This document shows, one piece after another, positions 1 through 7,457 of a DNA stretch of 26,090 nt (its first letter is position 1; every line of letters begins with the position of its first letter). The translations under genes and the position numbers were made by a program. Source of the DNA: a virus; IMG/VR virus record IMGVR_UViG_3300006920_000207, positions 1 through 26,090 of that record, one strand, 5' to 3'. A model generated the notes under the pieces. The model made no database searches. It worked only from the letters and a program-made list of their open reading frames with translations, and had not been told where the DNA came from.

Positions 1-54
1 AATGGATTTACTGTGGATGTAATAGCGCATTTACTAAAGGGAATAAACAAATGA
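1..54 (+). CDS. C-terminal end of an unidentified phage protein (partial)
   Basis: The frame open from base 1 ends at a TGA (52-54) that overlaps the ATG of the next gene as ATGA. Only the last 17 residues are visible, ending in HLLKGINK. The ATGA coupling and the ribosome-binding site for the next gene (AAAGGG, 36-41) inside this tail fit an operon junction like the others in the block. No function can be assigned from so short a tail. A second frame is also open up to base 51, so the frame choice rests on the ATGA junction. Confidence 0.4.
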   Translation, partial: NGFTVDVIAHLLKGINK

Positions 55-218
55 GAGTAAGGAAGATACGTAGGCATAGGGATAATGAGCAGACACAGTT
101 CGGCAATCCCGTAGCTAAACATTCTTGGAAGATAAATAGAGCAAAGAGATTTGCTGACAAGACAAAGTATGATCGTAAACGAAAGGCTCCTATATCTAAT
201 GACCTTAGATCTGACTGA
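51..218 (+). CDS. Small basic protein, 55 aa
   Basis: The ATG follows AAAGGG at a spacing of 9 and overlaps the preceding stop. The product is strongly basic and hydrophilic, with a core reading NPVAKHSWKINRAKRF followed by a Lys/Arg-rich stretch. This reminds me of small conserved phage proteins with a PVAKxxxKFNRAxxxxDKxKxxKR pattern, though that resemblance is from memory. No membrane segment or catalytic motif is visible. It lies directly upstream of the primase and overlaps its start region, so it belongs to the replication operon. Nucleic-acid binding is plausible from charge alone. Function is unknown. Confidence 0.6.
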   Translation: MRVRKIRRHRDNEQTQFGNPVAKHSWKINRAKRFADKTKYDRKRKAPISNDLRSD

Positions 219-948
219 CATAAGATCTGGTGAAACCAAAAGAGGTGGATGTCCTAAGTGCCATAGGCATAACACGTTCACCCTAACCAAGACAGGTAAT
301 ACTACGATGTGGAACTGTTACTCTGCATCGTGTGGTTATCGTGGAGTAAAACATAATTCAGATATGTCAGTCGAGGACATACGACACAAAATGAAACGAG
401 AGGATATAGTATATGATAGAATTTATTTTGATGATAAACTGGTTTTTGCTGATAGTATTCGCCATTTTCTAAGACGGTACGAAGTGGAGGAAGCCCCTGT
501 CTTGTACGATCCCATCGAGAAAAGGATGGTGTTTCTTATACAGGACAGGGGAGAGCCAGTAGATGCAATAGGTAGATCAATGGGGTGTAGGATGCCCAAG
601 TGGAAACGATATGGCAACAGCACAATGCCAGTTGTCGTACCATTTGATACTCCCCCTAAACTTAATCTAGTTATAGTAGAGGACATCATATCTGCATGGA
701 AAGTATGTACTCACGTACCAGACACAGATGCTATGGCTCTACTAGGTACATCGCTATCTACAGAAAACTTAAATAAGATATGGAAAGACTACGATAACAT
801 AACTATCGCCCTAGATAAAGATGCTACGGACAAAGCTATACAAATGTCTAGGAGAATATCTATAGGAGTTGACAAGTGTAGGGTAGTTATGTTAGACATT
901 GATCTAAAGGATATGACAGTAGAGGAAATAAACAAATGCTTGAATTAG
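199..948 (+). CDS. DNA primase (T7 gp4-like zinc and TOPRIM domains)
   Basis: This is the primase half of a T7-type replication engine and would make RNA primers at the fork. An N-terminal zinc ribbon reads CPKC, then about 18 residues, then CYSASC, like the template-recognition finger of T7 gp4. Further on, a TOPRIM core is visible: the acidic motif VIVEDIISAWKV (E is the expected catalytic Glu) and the second motif ALDKDATDKA (expected metal-binding Asp residues). The helicase is a separate gene overlapping the stop by 13 bases, whereas T7 fuses primase and helicase. The start is uncertain. ATG 199 has GAAAGG 12 bases upstream and overlaps the preceding gene by only 20 bases. ATG 169 and TTG 151 are in-frame alternatives. 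Confidence 0.88.
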   Translation: MTLDLTDIRSGETKRGGCPKCHRHNTFTLTKTGNTTMWNCYSASCGYRGVKHNSDMSVEDIRHKMKREDIVYDRIYFDDKLVFADSIRHFLRRYEVEEAPVLYDPIEKRMVFLIQDRGEPVDAIGRSMGCRMPKWKRYGNSTMPVVVPFDTPPKLNLVIVEDIISAWKVCTHVPDTDAMALLGTSLSTENLNKIWKDYDNITIALDKDATDKAIQMSRRISIGVDKCRVVMLDIDLKDMTVEEINKCLN

Positions 949-2162
949 TCAAGGCACTATGTAACAAAAGCATCTACGATAGCGTAGGTAATATACCCGT
1001 AACTGCATTTGATAAAGAGCCAAAGCGTATAGTTGAGGCCATCATCTCTGCACAAGATACATACAACAAAGACCTACAAGTATCTGAGATAGAAACTTTA
1101 TTTTATAGTTCTAACTCTAGTTTAACTAAGGCACAAGAGGATAGCTACAAGCTACTGTTCGCAAAGATAAAACAGTCTGACGATATAAACATTGATGTAG
1201 CCAAGGATGCTATGCAATCACTATGGAGACAGGAGGTAGGGCGTAAGGTATCTGAGTTAGGTTTCTCCCTGATGGAGGGGCAGGTACTATCGCTTGACCC
1301 ACTAGCTAAACTAGTAGATGACTATGCGTCTGGGTTTGTTACGGATGCATCGCCATTCTCAGGTATAGACCTAGACCCACAGAACTTAATTAAGTCTTTA
1401 GATATACAAACCAAGTGGGCATTTAATGTTAGTTCACTCGCGGAGAAAGTATCGGGTGTATCGGCAGGACATTTCGTAGTGATAGGTTCTAGGCCAGAGA
1501 CAGGTAAAACATCTAGCCATGCATCATTTGCAATGGGGCCTAACGGATGGATAGAACAGGGGGCCACAGTACACGTACTATGTAATGAGGAGCCACCTAA
1601 CAGGGTTGCCATGCGCTACTTGAGTTCTGCTACAAACCAGAGTCAGGATCAGTTAGCAGAAGGTGAGTCTAAGATAAATGGTGAGTGGAAAAAGGAGAGG
1701 TTATTCATAGACAGGATAGAAGAGGAGGATGGTATAGATGGTATTGAGGCTCACCTAAAAGAGCATCGCCCTGACATACTAGTAATAGATATGTTAGACA
1801 AAGTAACTTTACCTAGCAGTGTAGCCAGTGGTTCTATACCACAACATGAAAAGCTAAGAGAAGTATACCGTAGGACTAGGGATCTAGCTACAAGGTATTC
1901 ATGCTCTATCTTTGGATACTCTCAGCTATCGGCAGATGCAGAGGGCAGGGTAAATCTTAATCTATCTATGATGGAGAACAGCCGTACAGGTAAAGCATCT
2001 GAGGCTGACCTTATGATACTCATAGGTAAGTATGCTATGATTGAGGGGGCCAGTGAGAATGATCCCCGTAGAGTATTCAATATAGCTAAAAATAAAATCA
2101 GTGGATGGCATGGACAAATCAATGTCATGTTAGATGGAAGGGTAGCAAGGTATGACGATTAG
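936..2162 (+). CDS. Replicative DNA helicase (DnaB/T7 gp4-type RecA fold)
   Basis: Residues 184-192 read GSRPETGKT, the Walker A loop, with K191 and T192 binding the ATP phosphates. A Walker B strand, DILVIDMLD, follows near residue 285. The final third (YSQLS, then a glycine-poor loop and NSRTGKASEADLMILI) matches the motif H3/H4 region of DnaB-type hexameric helicases. The 408-residue length suits a helicase domain with a short N-terminal linker, roughly residues 1-150, that could contact the separate primase. It starts inside the primase gene and its own stop overlaps the polymerase start, so primase, helicase and polymerase are probably translationally coupled. Identification is secure. 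The hexameric state is inferred from the family. Confidence 0.9.
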   Translation: MLELVKALCNKSIYDSVGNIPVTAFDKEPKRIVEAIISAQDTYNKDLQVSEIETLFYSSNSSLTKAQEDSYKLLFAKIKQSDDINIDVAKDAMQSLWRQEVGRKVSELGFSLMEGQVLSLDPLAKLVDDYASGFVTDASPFSGIDLDPQNLIKSLDIQTKWAFNVSSLAEKVSGVSAGHFVVIGSRPETGKTSSHASFAMGPNGWIEQGATVHVLCNEEPPNRVAMRYLSSATNQSQDQLAEGESKINGEWKKERLFIDRIEEEDGIDGIEAHLKEHRPDILVIDMLDKVTLPSSVASGSIPQHEKLREVYRRTRDLATRYSCSIFGYSQLSADAEGRVNLNLSMMENSRTGKASEADLMILIGKYAMIEGASENDPRRVFNIAKNKISGWHGQINVMLDGRVARYDD

Positions 2163-4221
2163 ATTAGTAGTAGATGTAGAGAACAGCGTAACTCATTTAG
2201 ATAATAGACGCATAGATAACAGGCCACATAATAAAAACAATGACCTAGTATCTATTGGTATACTTAATGTGGATACGGGAGAAGAAGACTACGTAGCAGT
2301 GTATCACAATGAGAAGGCTCACAGTGCAGATCGTAGGGCTGAAGTAAAAAATAAAATACAGAGTGCTGACATTCTTATAGGACACAATATAAAGTATGAC
2401 CTACAGTGGCTATGGGCATCGGGCATAGAGTACGATGGCATGGTGTACGACACAATGATAGGCGAGTACATACTTGCAAGAGGTGAGCGTATGTCTATAT
2501 CCCTAGCTAACTCATGTGAGCGCAGAGGATTAGAGAATAAAAAATCAGACATAACAAAAGAGTATTGGGATAAGGGTATAGGATATGAGGCTATGCCTTG
2601 GGATATAGTAGAGGAGTATGGGAGAGCAGACATACGTGCTACCCGTGACTTATACCTAGACCAACTAAAAGAGTTAGAGGGTACAACCTTGATGGCTACA
2701 GTAAACCTTACAAACAATATGTGTATGTGCCTATCAGAAATAGAATACAAAGGCTTGGCTATTGATGTAGCAAAGTTAGATGAGGTTGAGTTTGACTATC
2801 GCATGGAGAAAAAAGAACTGACTCGCAGACTACAAGAGATGGTGCATTCGTACATGGGTGATACACCTATCAACCTAAGTAGTCCAGAGCAAATATCTTC
2901 TATGGTATTCTCATACGTACCTAGAGATAAAAAAAACCATGCCATGTTATACCAGCTAGACAGACCGTTCAGACCTAAGATAGCTAGTGCTAAGTTCAAA
3001 GACATGGTTAGGAAGGGCTGTAAAAAAATAAAAAAAACAATAGCATCACACTGTAATCACTGCAATGGTACGGGCAAACTACGTAAGGTACGTAAGGATG
3101 GCTCACTCTACAAGAATGAACACACCTGTTCGTACTGTGGTGGTAGTGGCATGAGATACTTTGAGACAAGTGAGACAGCAGGGCTTAACATATTCCCACC
3201 TGATTCTACTTGGGCTACTGCTAACGGGTTCAGTACAGATAAAACTAAATTAAGAATACTAAGTAAACAACTAACAGCATTGAATGCAGAAAAGTATTCT
3301 GATGCTATAGAGTTCCTAGAAAAAATAGTTAGGCTAGGTGCAGTAGAAACATACTTGTCTTCATTCGTAGAGGGTATACGTAAGCGAACTATAGATGGTA
3401 TGCTGTATGCTGAGTTCAACCAGTGCCGTACTTCTACAGGTAGGCTATCATCTTCATCACCTAATATGCAGAATATGCCTAGAGGTAATACGTTCCCTGT
3501 TAAGGAGGCATTTATATCTAGGTATGGTAAGGACGGTACACTGTTAGAGTTTGACTTTGCACAGTTAGAATTTAGGGTGGCTGCATTCTTGTCCGAAGAT
3601 CAAATAGCAATGGATGAAATAGAAACAGGCTTTGATGTACACACGTACACTGCAAATTATCTTACTGAGCAGGGCCAACCCACCAGTAGACAAGATGCTA
3701 AAGGCAGAACCTTTGCCCCTCTATACGGAGCCATGAGTGGTACTCCTGCTGAACGTGCATACAATGCACACTTCATAGAGAAGTACTATGGTATACGTAA
3801 GTGGCATGACAAGCTACAGACTGAGGCAATAAAAAATAAAACTATAACCCTACCTACGGGCAGACAGTTTGCATTTCCTAATGCACGTAGGACAAAGACA
3901 GGAGGATCAACCAATGCAACCAAAATAAAGAACTACCCAGTACAGGCACTCGCAACGGCAGACATAGTACCGCTATGTTTAGTAGCCTTGCGAGATGCCC
4001 TACTAAAAAATAAATTAAAAAGTACAATAGTAAATACTGTACATGATAGTGTGCTATTAGATTGTTTGAATGAAGAAGTGGAAGCAGTAAAAAAATTAGT
4101 AGAGGATGTACTGTCACCCACTTCAACAAAAGACCGTATCCATTTGTATTATAACATTAATATGAATGTGCCGTTGATTATTGAAACAAAGACAGGAGAC
4201 AATTGGTTAAATATGTCTTGA
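2152..4221 (+). CDS. polA: Family A DNA polymerase with 3'-5' exonuclease and inserted DnaJ-type zinc finger
   Basis: This is the replicative phage polymerase, 689 aa. The exonuclease domain is complete: D8/E10 (VDVENS), N79/D83 (GHNIKYD) and Y156/D160 (YGRAD). Between exonuclease and polymerase lies a DnaJ-like zinc finger with two CxxCxGxG motifs, at 301-308 (CNHCNGTG) and 326-333 (CSYCGGSG), flanked by Lys-rich stretches. The polymerase domain has motif A DFAQLEFR (D468), motif B R513-K517-F521-Y525 (O helix) and motif C HDS (D632). The residue aligning with E. coli Pol I 762 is Phe521. Motif C normally reads HDE; here the Glu is Ser. The start is supported by GGAAGGG at 2136-2142. As I recall, the DnaJ insertion is typical of the HMO-2011 phage group. 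Confidence 0.96.
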   Translation: MTIRLVVDVENSVTHLDNRRIDNRPHNKNNDLVSIGILNVDTGEEDYVAVYHNEKAHSADRRAEVKNKIQSADILIGHNIKYDLQWLWASGIEYDGMVYDTMIGEYILARGERMSISLANSCERRGLENKKSDITKEYWDKGIGYEAMPWDIVEEYGRADIRATRDLYLDQLKELEGTTLMATVNLTNNMCMCLSEIEYKGLAIDVAKLDEVEFDYRMEKKELTRRLQEMVHSYMGDTPINLSSPEQISSMVFSYVPRDKKNHAMLYQLDRPFRPKIASAKFKDMVRKGCKKIKKTIASHCNHCNGTGKLRKVRKDGSLYKNEHTCSYCGGSGMRYFETSETAGLNIFPPDSTWATANGFSTDKTKLRILSKQLTALNAEKYSDAIEFLEKIVRLGAVETYLSSFVEGIRKRTIDGMLYAEFNQCRTSTGRLSSSSPNMQNMPRGNTFPVKEAFISRYGKDGTLLEFDFAQLEFRVAAFLSEDQIAMDEIETGFDVHTYTANYLTEQGQPTSRQDAKGRTFAPLYGAMSGTPAERAYNAHFIEKYYGIRKWHDKLQTEAIKNKTITLPTGRQFAFPNARRTKTGGSTNATKIKNYPVQALATADIVPLCLVALRDALLKNKLKSTIVNTVHDSVLLDCLNEEVEAVKKLVEDVLSPTSTKDRIHLYYNINMNVPLIIETKTGDNWLNMS

Positions 4222-4245
4222 CATTTTTAGCCATTATAGTATAAC
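4218..4245 (+). promoter_or_regulatory. Sigma70-like promoter
   Basis: A perfect -35 box, TTGACA (4218-4223), overlaps the polymerase stop codon. It is followed after 16 bases by TATAAC (4240-4245), one base off the -10 consensus. It lies in the only sizeable gap of the replication block (4222-4284) and about 40 bases before the next gene. It would drive the ssDNA-binding-protein and nuclease genes with host RNA polymerase. This is a sequence match only; the transcription start has not been shown. Confidence 0.65.
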
Positions 4246-4284
4246 TATGCTTCTAATAATAACATAGAGAAAGGAGTACCATAT

Positions 4285-5142
4285 ATGAGTACTGAGATGA
4301 CAACTGTAGACCAACAGATGCTAGAGGAACTAGCCAAGAACTTAGGAGACTCTGAGGGGTCAAGTAGTTCAAGTAACCTAGCCCGACTACGTATCGAGCG
4401 AGAGAATGTAGAGGATGATAGTGGAGACATACTCTGTCCTGCTGGACACTTCTCTATTAATACAGGTGAAGGTAAGCTGTATGCAAAGGAGATTGCCTTT
4501 CGCTACTACGAACATAGGTATCGTTACAAGCGGTATGACAACCTAGCAGAGCGTACTACCAAGGATGGCACTAAAGTACAGGGTGCATACACACACTCTG
4601 TATTAGTTAAAGGGCCACGGGATGAGGCTCCCTCTGATGATGGTGGCTTCCAATGTGGTAGACCATTAGAGTACATCAAGGATTGGAATGCTCTAGCTAA
4701 AGACCAACAGGAGTACATCAAGTCCTGCCGACTTATGATTATCTTCTATGGTGAAGCTACTGTAGATGGTATTGATGAGAGTGGTAATAAGGTTCAGACT
4801 ACTGTGCCTATAGAGATGGAACTATCTGGTAAGACTTCAGGTAAGACACTGGCTAGGTTCTTCTTGGATATGGTTCAGAAGCGTAGGACTATGCCTAACT
4901 CTAGGTCAGTTATACTGAAGAGTAAGAAGGTAAAGGGTGGTGTCACGTACTATGACATGGATGTATCTGTAAAAGATGATACTGTCTACGCCATAGACGA
5001 AGAGACAACGGGCCTCTACACTAAGTTTGGTGAGCATATAGCACAGATAAACAAGTGGATTATGGAGAAACACTTAAGCGCATCTGGCAATTCATCTGAT
5101 GATGATGATAATGAGATTCATCTAGGTGAGGCTGCTGAATGA
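4285..5142 (+). CDS. Putative single-stranded DNA-binding protein
   Basis: A strong ribosome-binding site (AAAGGAG at 4270-4276) precedes the ATG. The 285-residue product has a Ser-rich N-terminal stretch and a central beta-rich body with aromatic and basic runs such as FRYYEHRYRYKRYD. It ends in a very acidic tail, SSDDDDNEIHLGEAAE. An acidic C-terminal tail after a beta-rich DNA-binding body is the hallmark of phage SSBs such as T7 gp2.5, whose tail recruits replication partners. Its place between polymerase and a recombination nuclease fits. I recognise no signature motif, so the assignment rests on tail, size and context. It is expressed from its own promoter at 4218-4245. Confidence 0.55.
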   Translation: MSTEMTTVDQQMLEELAKNLGDSEGSSSSSNLARLRIERENVEDDSGDILCPAGHFSINTGEGKLYAKEIAFRYYEHRYRYKRYDNLAERTTKDGTKVQGAYTHSVLVKGPRDEAPSDDGGFQCGRPLEYIKDWNALAKDQQEYIKSCRLMIIFYGEATVDGIDESGNKVQTTVPIEMELSGKTSGKTLARFFLDMVQKRRTMPNSRSVILKSKKVKGGVTYYDMDVSVKDDTVYAIDEETTGLYTKFGEHIAQINKWIMEKHLSASGNSSDDDDNEIHLGEAAE

Positions 5143-6014
5143 TGGATATGAAGTTAGCTAAAGTATTGACTTGGCTACATAAAAATATGGAAGGGGAGGT
5201 GTCCATGACGGAGGACACCATCTCCACCGTATGTAACGATGTTGCTGATGCACTACGTAAACAGTTTGCTTCTAGTACAAATAGGAGAGAGTTCTCTGCT
5301 AGGCCATCAAACTTAGGCAGACCCTTGTGCCAACTACAGATGGAGAAAAAGGGAGCCAGTGGAGTACAACCATCATATAACTTTATACTACGTATGATGG
5401 TAGGAGATATAGTTGAGGCTGTATTGAAGGGAGTGATAAAGGAATCTGGTATAGAAGGATACGAGTCTTCCCAGAAACTCAGCACCCAACTAGGTAAGCA
5501 CACAATAACTGGAGAAGCTGATCTAACTTTTGATGGTAAGGTTGATGACATTAAATCATGTTCAGACTATGCTTTCAGAAACAAGTTTGTTAGTTGGCCC
5601 TCTCTAAAAGACAGAGATTCTTTTGGGTATGTAACTCAGCTACACGTATACGCATCTGCTACGAACAAACCTGCTGGTGGTATATGGGCATTGAATGTAG
5701 CTACGGGTGAACTTAACAGAATAGAAAGCACTGATACGGATGCTGATGTAAAAGATATATTAGCTGAAGCAGAAGAAAAGGTAGAGGCTTTAACATCTGA
5801 CGCACCATTCAAGCGGTGCTTTGATGATGAGCCTGAGACATTTAACAGGATTCTAACTGGCAATAGAAAGCTAGGTATGGAATGCTCTTGGTGTAAATAT
5901 AGATTTAGTTGTTGGCCCAACTTACAGGAGAGAGAGTCAGTATTCTCCAAGGCTAAGAGTAAACCTATTGTAGCATACACAGAGCTAAACAACATGGAAG
6001 GAGAAGTAGCATGA
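5139..6014 (+). CDS. PD-(D/E)XK exonuclease, Cas4/RecB-like, with probable 4Fe-4S cluster
   Basis: The nuclease core is GEAD (D128) followed by VDDIKS (D137, K139), the D...DxK metal site of the PD-(D/E)XK fold. Four cysteines bracket it in the Cas4/AddB arrangement: C64 (PLCQL) before the core, and C249, C252 and C258 (CxxC, then five residues, then C) near the C-terminus. This pattern normally binds a 4Fe-4S cluster. The likely role is a DNA end-resecting exonuclease for recombination or host DNA breakdown, like T7 gp6 by position but a different family. No cas genes are nearby. The ATG overlaps the preceding TGA. ATG 5205, with a strong GGGGAGG at 5192-5198, is an alternative start that keeps all motifs. 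Confidence 0.82.
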   Translation: MMDMKLAKVLTWLHKNMEGEVSMTEDTISTVCNDVADALRKQFASSTNRREFSARPSNLGRPLCQLQMEKKGASGVQPSYNFILRMMVGDIVEAVLKGVIKESGIEGYESSQKLSTQLGKHTITGEADLTFDGKVDDIKSCSDYAFRNKFVSWPSLKDRDSFGYVTQLHVYASATNKPAGGIWALNVATGELNRIESTDTDADVKDILAEAEEKVEALTSDAPFKRCFDDEPETFNRILTGNRKLGMECSWCKYRFSCWPNLQERESVFSKAKSKPIVAYTELNNMEGEVA

Positions 6015-6274
6015 ATAGTACAGTAGATGATAAAATAAACCCATACGAAGATGTAACTACAGAAGAGTTACGCTCTCGTATAATTGAGCTTAATGATGAG
6101 CTTAGAGGATTGAGAGTAGAACTTAAAGAGCGACAAACTTCTTTAGCTAGAGAGGCATGGGAAAACCTACAAGAGGCACAAGCCAATTACAGAAATGTAA
6201 CTGGTGGTAGCACTGTATCTAGAATATACAGTATACCTCGTAGTCCTTTTGGTTTAATTAATGGTCGCTTTTGA
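6011..6274 (+). CDS. Small coiled-coil protein, 87 aa
   Basis: The ATG overlaps the nuclease stop as ATGA and follows AAGGAGAAG. Residues about 15-60 are rich in Glu, Leu and Arg with heptad-like spacing (EELRSRIIELNDELRGLRVEL), predicting a coiled coil. The last 20 residues are Gly/Ser/Pro-rich. The gene overlaps the start of endonuclease I by 14 bases, and endonuclease I has no clear ribosome-binding site of its own. Translation of this gene probably feeds the next. It could be an accessory partner of the flanking nucleases. I do not recognise the family. Confidence 0.72.
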   Translation: MNSTVDDKINPYEDVTTEELRSRIIELNDELRGLRVELKERQTSLAREAWENLQEAQANYRNVTGGSTVSRIYSIPRSPFGLINGRF

Positions 6275-6734
6275 TTATAGAATAGCGCATGGTTTTAGAT
6301 CTGGATTGGAGGAAAGGGTAGCTGAACAACTAGCATTCTTAGATATAATAGATTGCTACGAGATAAAGAAGATACCCTTCCTTCAGCCAGAGAAGAAGAG
6401 AAACTATACGCCTGACTTCTGGTTGCCCAATGATATAATAGTAGAGACTAAAGGTTTGTTTACTGTACAGGACAGGCAGAAGCACATATGGATTAAGGAA
6501 CAGTACCCTAAGTTAGATTTAAGATTTGTGTTTTCCAATTCTAGAAATAAATTAAGGAAAGGTAGTAAGACTACGTATGCAGATTGGTGTAATAAATATG
6601 GATTTAAATTTGCTGACCAAAGTATCCCTGAAGAGTGGATATTAGAAAAGAAAAAAGGAGTAAATAATAATGCCAAAGGATTACATAAAACTAAACGAAG
6701 ACGAGATGTGCATACTAATAAAAATAAGAAGTGA
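6261..6734 (+). CDS. Endonuclease I, Holliday junction resolvase (T7 gp3-like)
   Basis: This enzyme cuts branched DNA, resolving replication and recombination intermediates before packaging and helping degrade host DNA. All four catalytic residues known from T7 endonuclease I are in place and evenly offset: E17 (SGLEERVAEQL), D52 (TPDFWL), E62 and K64 (VETKG). The downstream KGSKTTYADWC and FADQSIPEEW also match the family. T7 gp3 is about 149 residues, and here the catalytic part fits within about 135. The last 20 or so residues form a Lys/Arg-rich tail encoded in the overlap with the next gene. The start lies within the preceding gene and lacks a good ribosome-binding site, so it is probably translationally coupled. 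Confidence 0.94.
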   Translation: MVAFDYRIAHGFRSGLEERVAEQLAFLDIIDCYEIKKIPFLQPEKKRNYTPDFWLPNDIIVETKGLFTVQDRQKHIWIKEQYPKLDLRFVFSNSRNKLRKGSKTTYADWCNKYGFKFADQSIPEEWILEKKKGVNNNAKGLHKTKRRRDVHTNKNKK

Positions 6735-7002
6735 AGACTCAAGTGATGGTACTGTAGAGTTTGACTTGTATCCACTAGTACATAAAGATAGAGGTATACT
6801 AACTAAAGATGGACATGATACTCTAACTGATATATTAAAGGCTATGTGTGCAGTAGCTACGCTACCACCAGAAGACTTAGATATGTTACTTGAAAGATAT
6901 TATGATAACTTTGAAGACATGGAAAGAAAGCGTAAAGAGGAATGGCTAGAGAAATACAAAGATGAAGTAGTTATTCCTTTCCCCTCTGTAACTAAACACT
7001 AA
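6670..7002 (+). CDS. Unknown acidic protein, 110 aa
   Basis: A very strong ribosome-binding site (AAAAGGAG, about 8 bases from the ATG) supports the start even though the first 65 bases lie inside the endonuclease I gene in another frame. The product is acidic, with a helical C-terminal half (DLDMLLERYYDNFEDMERKR) and no cysteine cluster or membrane segment. It sits between endonuclease I and the DUF3310-type gene, in the nucleotide and recombination part of the operon. I do not recognise a family. Confidence 0.75.
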   Translation: MPKDYIKLNEDEMCILIKIRSEDSSDGTVEFDLYPLVHKDRGILTKDGHDTLTDILKAMCAVATLPPEDLDMLLERYYDNFEDMERKRKEEWLEKYKDEVVIPFPSVTKH

Positions 7003-7015
7003 AGGAGAGTAAGTA

Positions 7016-7285
7016 ATGAAGGTAATAGAAGACATGGTTAATAGCCCACCTCACTACAATCAGAATGGCATAGAGTGCATTGATGCTATCGAGTCTGCTA
7101 CAGGTCATAACTTTAAATACTATTTACAAGGAAACATAATGAAATACTTGTGGAGATTTGATTACAAAGGTAAGCCTGTAGAAGATTTAAGAAAGGCTAG
7201 GTGGTACTTAGATGCTCTTATACAGAACGTAGAGTCTGAGCAACTAGAGACAGATGTAGCGCAGAGTATTAACTATGTCAAATAG
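7016..7285 (+). CDS. DUF3310 (SaV-like) protein
   Basis: The 89-residue product has the DUF3310 pattern. An early PPHYNQNGIECIDAIES is followed by the central GNIMKYLWRFDYKGKPVEDL and the closing KARWYLDALI. The family is common in phages and often labelled nucleotide kinase-like, but its activity is not established as far as I know. AAAGGAGAG precedes the ATG at a good distance. It is followed by a small gene and the ribonucleotide reductase, so a role near nucleotide metabolism is a reasonable inference from context only. Confidence 0.88.
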   Translation: MKVIEDMVNSPPHYNQNGIECIDAIESATGHNFKYYLQGNIMKYLWRFDYKGKPVEDLRKARWYLDALIQNVESEQLETDVAQSINYVK

Positions 7286-7451
7286 CAGATGCACATTTAA
7301 GTTGTCTATAACAGTAGACAGTGATAGTTTTCCTGTACCTACTGATGGTAACATAACTCAAGAACTACAAGAAATACTGAATGATTTACTGTATGATGTA
7401 GATGGTTTAGAAAGTTTTAACATAACACAATTAAATGGCAGAAGGAGGTAG
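7275..7451 (+). CDS. Small unknown protein, 58 aa
   Basis: The ATG lies 11 bases inside the DUF3310-type gene, and the stop (7449-7451) falls just before the reductase GTG. The product begins MSNSRCTFKLSITVDSDSF, which suggests a beta strand pair, then continues as an acidic helix (ELQEILNDLLYDVDGLES). Its final codons contain the GGAGG that serves the next gene, so the reading frame and the ribosome-binding site share bases. I recognise no family. It is supported by tight packing without gaps rather than by homology. Confidence 0.6.
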   Translation: MSNSRCTFKLSITVDSDSFPVPTDGNITQELQEILNDLLYDVDGLESFNITQLNGRRR

Positions 7452-7457
7452 CGTACA

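Noticed and set aside
5060-5551. Minus-strand open frame of 163 codons opposite the Cas4-like nuclease gene
   Set aside because: It is antisense to a gene with clear catalytic motifs and a ribosome-binding site, has no motif of its own, and its composition looks like a reverse-complement shadow.
5139-6014. CRISPR adaptation gene (cas4)
   Set aside because: The fold resembles Cas4, but there is no cas1, cas2 or array in the window, and the neighbours are replication and recombination genes. A phage recombination exonuclease is the simpler reading.
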